This document shows positions 58,540-64,000 of a DNA stretch of 64,000 bases, in pieces. Below the pieces are notes generated by a model. That model was given only the letters and a program-made list of their open reading frames with translations. It did not search any database and had not been told where the DNA came from. Source of the DNA: Plasmodium relictum (Eukaryota; Apicomplexa; Aconoidasida; Haemosporida; Plasmodiidae). The translations under genes were made by a program, and so were the position numbers. Numbering within the stretch: position 1 is the stretch's first letter; each line of letters begins with the position of its first letter. The DNA lies in the NCBI RefSeq assembly GCF_900005765.1, contig NC_041684.1, forward strand, positions 1 through 64,000, read 5' to 3'.

Positions 58540-60171
58540 ATGTTATATAAATGTTTTTTGTTTATTTGTTTATTTTGTTTGCAAATTTATTCTTGTTTAT
58601 ATAAGAAAAAACCTTTCTATTTTGAGATAAAAATTCAAAAAAATTATAAAAATAAGATCACCTGTAATAAAGTTATAAAACGTTATTTTTATTTTTTAAT
58701 GAGAAATTTTCCTTTACCTCCCATTAAGTGTAACAGAAATCTTAAATTATTATACATAAATAAAATTACATTTTTCTTAGATAAAACAAAAAAAAAAAAA
58801 GATAAAAAAGTATATTTGAATAAACACAATAAAGAGAATAGAATATTCAAGTCTGGAAAAAATATTATATTGTATTGTAAAAACAGTACTACCAACACAC
58901 CTTATACACAAAATGGAAATAATTTCAAGGAAGAAAAAAAGATTCAGAAAAAAACAATAGAAAATAAAAAATATGAGCAAAAATCATATAAAGAAAAGTT
59001 AAGCAATTTAGATATTAATTTAAAAAAATGGAATGATCCAAGCAAAAAAAAAATAAAAGAAAGTAAAGGTCAAAAGGAAAAGGAAAAAGGAAAAGGAAAA
59101 GAAAAGGAAAAGGAAAAGGAAAAGGAAAAGGAAAAGGAAAAGGAAAAGGAAAAGGAAAAGGAAAAGGAAAAGGAAAAGGAAAAAGAAAAGGAAAAGGAAA
59201 AGGAAAAGGAAAAGGAAAAGGAAAAGGAAAAGGAAAATCAGAATAAAAATGAAATTGAAAATAATTCGAACAAAAATTCTACTTGCGAAAAAAACAATGT
59301 AGATAATACTGTGATTGATGAATGCTTCTCTAATTCTAAAAATTCTATTGATTTTTTTATAAATCAGCATAAAGACATACTATTAAAAAGCAAAAGTAGC
59401 ATGATGAACATAAGTTGCACGAATATAAACAAAAATATAGAGAACGAAGCAAGCATCGATGACATATTATATGGAGGATTTCTGAATATTTATAAGCCCG
59501 TAAATTTATATTCTATGAAAGTATGTGAAAAGGTTAAAAATGTTTTGAAAAATTATTTTTTCGCTTTAAATGAAAAAAATATAAACTTGAAAGTTGGACA
59601 TGGTGGAACATTAGATCCATTCGCTGAAGGAGTTTTAATTATTGGTATTCAAAAAGCAACAAAAAAATTATCCGATTTTTTAAAATGTTATAAAAAGTAT
59701 TTAGCATTATCAATTTTTGGTTTTGAAACAGATACATTAGACAGAGAAGGAAAGATAATTAAGGAAAAAAAAATTCATATATATAAAAAAGATATTTTTG
59801 AAAATATAAAAAAATTTATAGGGTGGAAAGAACAGATACCTCCTATATACTCAGCTAAAAGAGTTAAAGGATTAAGGTTATATGAATATGCAAGAAAAAA
59901 TATACCTATTCAAATAAAACCTAACAAAGTTCATATAAGAAATATAAAATATTTAAATGAATTTGATTTTCCATTTTTTGATCTTCAAGTATATTGTTCT
60001 GGGGGTACTTATATAAGAAGTCTAATAAGAGATTTTGCACATTCATTAAATTCATATGCTACTTTAATTAAATTAATTAGAATTGAACAAAACCACTATA
60101 AATCCCTGGATTCACTGCATTATGATAATATAAACATACACAATATTAAAAAATATTTTATCAAGTTATAG
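58540..60171 (+). CDS. TruB-family tRNA pseudouridine-55 synthase with organelle-type leader
   Basis: 543 aa, no intron. Residues 1-20 form a signal peptide (LYKCFLFICLFCLQIYSCL), followed by a long basic Lys/Asn-rich stretch, the bipartite leader expected for the apicoplast. Residues about 179-232 are a Lys-Glu repeat. The catalytic domain starts near 307: GGFLNIYKPVNLYSMKV (motif I), VGHGGTLDPFAEGVLIIGI (motif II, catalytic Asp at about 359), KKYLALSIFGFETDTLDREG, QIPPIYSAKRVKGLRLYEYAR, and CSGGTYIRSLIRDFAHSL (motif III). These are all hallmark TruB segments. It converts U55 of the T-loop to pseudouridine. Eukaryotic nuclear TruB homologues (Cbf5) have a PUA domain that is absent here, supporting a bacterial-type organellar enzyme. 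Confidence 0.92.
   Translation: MLYKCFLFICLFCLQIYSCLYKKKPFYFEIKIQKNYKNKITCNKVIKRYFYFLMRNFPLPPIKCNRNLKLLYINKITFFLDKTKKKKDKKVYLNKHNKENRIFKSGKNIILYCKNSTTNTPYTQNGNNFKEEKKIQKKTIENKKYEQKSYKEKLSNLDINLKKWNDPSKKKIKESKGQKEKEKGKGKEKEKEKEKEKEKEKEKEKEKEKEKEKEKEKEKEKEKEKEKEKEKENQNKNEIENNSNKNSTCEKNNVDNTVIDECFSNSKNSIDFFINQHKDILLKSKSSMMNISCTNINKNIENEASIDDILYGGFLNIYKPVNLYSMKVCEKVKNVLKNYFFALNEKNINLKVGHGGTLDPFAEGVLIIGIQKATKKLSDFLKCYKKYLALSIFGFETDTLDREGKIIKEKKIHIYKKDIFENIKKFIGWKEQIPPIYSAKRVKGLRLYEYARKNIPIQIKPNKVHIRNIKYLNEFDFPFFDLQVYCSGGTYIRSLIRDFAHSLNSYATLIKLIRIEQNHYKSLDSLHYDNINIHNIKKYFIKL
59073..59237 (+). repeat. GGAAAA hexanucleotide array inside the TruB gene
   Basis: About 165 bp of nearly perfect (AAGGAA)n encoding alternating Lys-Glu, with a few AAAGAA variants. 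A likely site of length polymorphism that stays in frame because the unit is 6 bp. Confidence 0.95.
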
Positions 60172-60601
60172 TTTCCTTTAATTTTTAAATTATTTTTTTT
60201 AATATTTCTATTGTAAATTTCAATTCATCGTAACTCTAATTTTATTCCATATATATTTTCATGCATATATATATTTTTTTATTTATCAATTTAAAATTTT
60301 TTATTTTATATTTGTATCTTTCAGATATATAATACAATATTTTGTCTTTTAATTTATTTTTTTAGTCATATTTTTATAAACATATTTGTTAAAATTTTTT
60401 TTTTTTTCCTAAATAAATATAAATGCAAAATTAAATAGCATTTATGTATTCAGACAATAATGATAATATTATTATTAGAAACACAAACAATTTTTTATTT
60501 TAATTTTTTTTTTTTTCTATATTGTATATTTTTCTATGTCAATTATGTAATTATAATTCATAATTTTAAAAATAAATATAAATAAGATATTAAAATATAA
60601 A
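60172..60601. other. AT-rich intergenic DNA
   Basis: Short spacer between two co-directional genes; no feature. Confidence 0.5.
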
Positions 60602-61324
60602 ATGGTAAAAATAGGAAAAAAGTTAAAAGGTTTTGATGAAGAAATAAATAAAATAGACAATAATAAAGATAAAATATTATCAGAGAAAAATAATAGTGAA
60701 ATAAAAGATAAAAAAAATGAAAGAATAAAAGAAGAGAAACATACATTATATTTTAAGGAAATACACAAAACGAAAGAAGAATATGATGATTTGGATTTCT
60801 ATCTAAAAAATAATAACATCTCTATATTTTTAGTATTACTTTTATACAAAATTATAACTAAAAAGCCAAATAATGTATGTAATTTTATTCTTAATGAATT
60901 AGGTTCCTTATTACAATGTAAATTAGATAAAAGTAAGGAATATAATTTTATTAATAAAGAAAATACTGAAAATCCAAAATATAACGAGGAAAAAAAAGAT
61001 ATTTTAAAAAAAGAAAATATCAATTGCGATTTAAAAAAAAATCAACATAATAAAATAATTGACTATGAAACCTTCTTAGGTGAGAACCATTTAAGCTTAG
61101 ACAATTTATTGGATGCAGTGAATTTCATCAAAATAGAAAATTCAGATAAAATTTATTTTAATAACTTAATTAAAATTATTGAAATTTTTGAAAATTCACA
61201 AAATAAAGATATTCTTTTAAAAGAGAATATGCAACCAACTGATTTTATATCACTGAATAAAGCAGAAAATATGGCTAAAAATTTTTATAATAACTATTTC
61301 TATAACTCAAACAGTTCGATTTGA
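60602..61324 (+). CDS. Hypothetical protein with possible DPY30/RIIa-like helix
   Basis: 240 aa, single exon, starting MVKIGKKLKGFDEEI. The N-terminal 60 residues are charged Lys/Asn/Glu low complexity. Residues about 75-105 (NNISIFLVLLLYKIITKKPNNVCNFILNEL) resemble the DPY30/RIIa docking helix pattern 'L...v..ekP.nP..FL...L', in which a Pro-Asn pair precedes the second helix. The rest is Asn/Lys-rich with a mildly conserved-looking end (LDNLLDAVNFIKIENSDKIYFNNLIKIIEIF). No signal peptide or membrane helix. RIIa/DPY30 modules dimerise and bind amphipathic helices in flagellar or chromatin complexes; the assignment here is tentative. The opposite-strand open stretches are mirrors. Confidence 0.6.
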   Translation: MVKIGKKLKGFDEEINKIDNNKDKILSEKNNSEIKDKKNERIKEEKHTLYFKEIHKTKEEYDDLDFYLKNNNISIFLVLLLYKIITKKPNNVCNFILNELGSLLQCKLDKSKEYNFINKENTENPKYNEEKKDILKKENINCDLKKNQHNKIIDYETFLGENHLSLDNLLDAVNFIKIENSDKIYFNNLIKIIEIFENSQNKDILLKENMQPTDFISLNKAENMAKNFYNNYFYNSNSSI

Positions 61325-61898
61325 TTTTTATTTTGTATATTTTAACTTCATTTCATTTTTATTTTGAGTAATTTTCTTTTAAAAATATTTTCCGATTAAT
61401 ATTTAATAAAAATATACATTTCTACAAAATTTTATTTTTGTTTATTTTTTAATTACACACAAAATAGCACTTTTAAAAGAGTTTTTTTTTTTTTTTTTTT
61501 CCCCCCCCAAATAAGTATAAAATAAATATTGCATCCATACTTTTTAGAAATTATAATTTAAAAACTAGTTTTTAATTTTATATACTTTTTCATTGATACA
61601 ATTTTCTTCTAGTTATATACTTGAACAATTTTTGTAAAGAAAACGACAAATAATTGTACTTTTTGTTAATGTATTGTTTAACAATTTCTTTTATTTTTTT
61701 ATATTTAATACAAAAAATTAAATATATATTAATATCTAAATACAGAAAAACAAAAAAAAAATTTTAAAACAATTTTTTATTTAATTAAAAAAAAAAAAAA
61801 ACCATGAATATATTTTAATGATATATGAAAGACAAAAAAAAAGAAAAAAAAAAAAAAAAAAAGATATTAAAGAAAACAAATTATAAAAACATAATTTA
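61325..61898. other. Convergent intergenic region with a poly-T/poly-C junction
   Basis: AT-rich 3' flanks, with about 19 T followed directly by 8 C at about 61482-61508, a rare G/C homopolymer in this genome. Confidence 0.7.
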
Positions 61899-64000
61899 TC
61901 AATGATCTATTTTTTTAATGCTTTTATGGAACGAAATTTTTGTCTGAGGTTTTGGATCAGGAGGTAAATATTGCATTTGTAACCTAAAAAAAAAATAAAA
62001 TTAAATAAAATATTATAAGAGAAAATACTTAATAAAAAAAATGAATGATAAAATTATTTAAAAGTATATTACTTATTTAATGGATCATTAAGATAGCTAT
62101 CGCTTTTCAAACTTCTTAAAGTGGCTGAATTATGTTCGCTCTTATTCTCCTTTGAATATGTTTCATTTTTAAATTTTTTTTTATTTGCTATACCCAAATC
62201 AGGTGGCATCATGTAATCTAAAGGTTTTTTTAATAATTCAGTATTAATGCTGATATAATCTGTTTTTTTTATTTTATCATTGTCATTATCATTATGTTGT
62301 GTATTACTATTTTCCTCATTAATTGATGTTAATTTTGAATAATAAATTTTTTTTAAATTATCATTATCATTATTTTTGTGGAATTTATTATCTTCATTTG
62401 TATTGTTATAATTAGCTTTATTTTTTTCTTGATACATTTCATTATCAAAAAACTTATCTATGATAGTATCTGTGTCTATTTTTTTACTTAATTTATTTTT
62501 GACTTCAGATAAATTGTTTATATCTTTTTCCAAATCTTGAAATTGGTTATTAACTGGATTATTTATTAAATTTTTCATAAATTTTTCATCATCATGTTTT
62601 ATATATTCGATATCAATCAAATTTAAGATGTTCCTTTTAATATTCACATCGTCATAAGATTTATTATTGTTAATACTAAAATTTATTAAATTATTACTAT
62701 TATTACAATTATTCATACTTCTATCAATTTTGTGATTGTTGTTAATATTAACATAATTATTCACAGGACATTCATTTTTTTCATCTTTGTTACAATCCTT
62801 GTTTTTTTCTTTTTCTCTTTCTTTTTCTTTTTCATTATTATCAGTATTATTAAAGAAATAATTAATATTTTTATTTATATTATCATCTCTTTTTATTTTA
62901 TTTAAATGGAAATTTTTATTATTTCTTATATCTCTCAATTTTTTTTTAATACTTTTATTTATTTTATTCAATGAAAAATTATATTTATTATCAAAATTGG
63001 TGAAATCACTTCTAATGCTTTTACAGCTTGCCAAATTATATTTCCTATGATTATAATTTAGTAAATAATTTCTATTGCTATTAGAAAAATTAAAATTATT
63101 CATACTGTTATTAATATTTAATAAATTGTTTTTTTCCATCTGAATATCTTTTGTTTTAATATCATTTATTATATTATTATTAAGGTTATTAATGTTGCTA
63201 TTATTAATGGTATCATTATTACTGTTAATTGTATTATTATTATTACTTACATTATAATTGTCATTCATAATATTCTTATCATTTATACTATTATTACTAT
63301 TTTCTATATTATCATTCATAAAATAATTTTTCAGTTTATGATATTTCCCTCCTTGATTTTTCGATACATTATTGTTATATATATTTAATTGATTCTGGTA
63401 AGTGTTCTTGAAATTCTCTGAATTTTTTATTTGATTATCTTGATTAAAAGAGAAAATATTTCTTTGAAAATTATCATTCGTATGGTTATTCGTATCCTTT
63501 ATCTCTATATCGTATACTTTGTCAGATTTTAATATTTGATTAAATATAATAATATTTTTACCCTTTTTTACAATAAATGCATTAGAAGCATTATTTTTAT
63601 ATTTTTTACAATAATTTTTTGCTGAAAATAATGTTAATAATTTTTTTTTAAACATATATTTATATCCTTCATGGACACATTCATGACCTCTTATAATCAT
63701 TTTTAGTTTATTATTTTTTAAAAAATTATATAATCTGTTCTTACCAAATTTAAATGTTATTTTTCCTCTATTTGATGGAATTATATCGTAGTGAGGAGAA
63801 TTTTTAATTAGCAACATGTCGTGCTCATCATTATAATTAATAGGATCAGACCATAAGGTATCTATAATAATTTTTTTTATATTTTCATTTGGATTATTAT
63901 TATTTCTATCAACATATTGAGGAATTAAAATTGGCTTGTGAACATTTATATAATCAGAAATATTGTGAACACTATCTCCTATACCCCCGTGTATACACAA
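61899..64000 (-). CDS. PPP-family serine/threonine phosphatase (PPP8-like), C-terminal part; 5' end outside window
   Basis: Last exon 61899-61983, preceding exon 62073-64000 running off the window, phase 2. The first visible residues are LCIHGG (motif GG of PPP enzymes), then TLWSDP, SNRGKITFKFG, MIIRGHECVHEGYKYM (PPP RAHxxxxxGY with the metal-binding His kept) and LTLFSAKNYC (cf. LFSAPNYC). The catalytic core thus ends within about 165 residues of the window edge. It is followed by a ~480-residue Asn-rich tail. The spliced last exon ends QYLPPDPKPQTKISFHKSI, echoing MPPDLGIA upstream. The divergent core and position fit the protein I recall as PPP8 (PF3D7_1018200); the metal-binding N-terminal motifs lie outside the window and cannot be checked. 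Confidence 0.82.

Noticed and set aside
59020-59370. 116-codon reverse frame of Phe-Leu repeats
   Set aside because: Complement of the Lys-Glu hexanucleotide array in the TruB gene.

Overview
The window is nuclear DNA of a malaria parasite (Plasmodium): extreme A+T richness, long poly-A and poly-T runs, short GT-AG introns, Asn/Lys-rich low complexity inside proteins, and Plasmodium-specific gene families (RON12, ETRAMP-like proteins). The Ty3/Gypsy LTR-retrotransposon debris at 2.6-13.7 kb points to the avian-malaria clade (P. relictum / P. gallinaceum type), because such elements are known there and not in the mammalian parasites. The species itself is inference. The window appears to cross from a subtelomere (left) into a conserved chromosome core (right).

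Region 1 (1-780): the 3' end of a gene with a higher-order 108-bp (2 x 18 aa) tandem repeat. Region 2 (2.6-13.7 kb): a graveyard of nested, defective Ty3/Gypsy elements with two LTR families. LTR-A is about 550-620 bp, begins TGGTTAAT and ends AATAAAYCA. LTR-B is about 507 bp, begins TGGTCAATG and ends AATAAATCA. Solo LTRs interrupt gag, pol and integrase remnants, with short near-matching target duplications and reading frames that resume across the insertion. Region 3 (13.7-25.6 kb): gene-poor AT-rich DNA with a decayed cysteine-containing gene fragment and two small signal-peptide/one-TM proteins of the ETRAMP type.

Region 4 (25.6-64 kb) is conserved core. In order: DNA polymerase delta catalytic subunit (+), RON12 (-), a 3-hydroxyisobutyryl-CoA hydrolase-like protein (+), GRASP (-), phosphomannomutase (-, 8 exons), myosin essential light chain (+), an ING-type PHD-finger protein (+), a multiply frameshifted pseudogene (+), a nucleoredoxin-like protein without its CxxC (+), a large putative organellar RNA-binding repeat protein (-), proteasome subunit Rpn5 (+), a TruB pseudouridine synthase with an organelle-targeting-type leader and a KE repeat (+), a small DPY30/RIIa-like protein (+), and the C-terminal part of a PPP phosphatase (-). 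From memory this order matches P. falciparum chromosome 10 around PF3D7_1016900-1018200, which supports several of the names.

Splice sites were placed by hand. Every exon join given keeps the reading frame and recreates family motifs. A 300-base N gap at 42.6-42.9 kb is flanked by a 567-bp direct duplication and is probably an assembly artefact.
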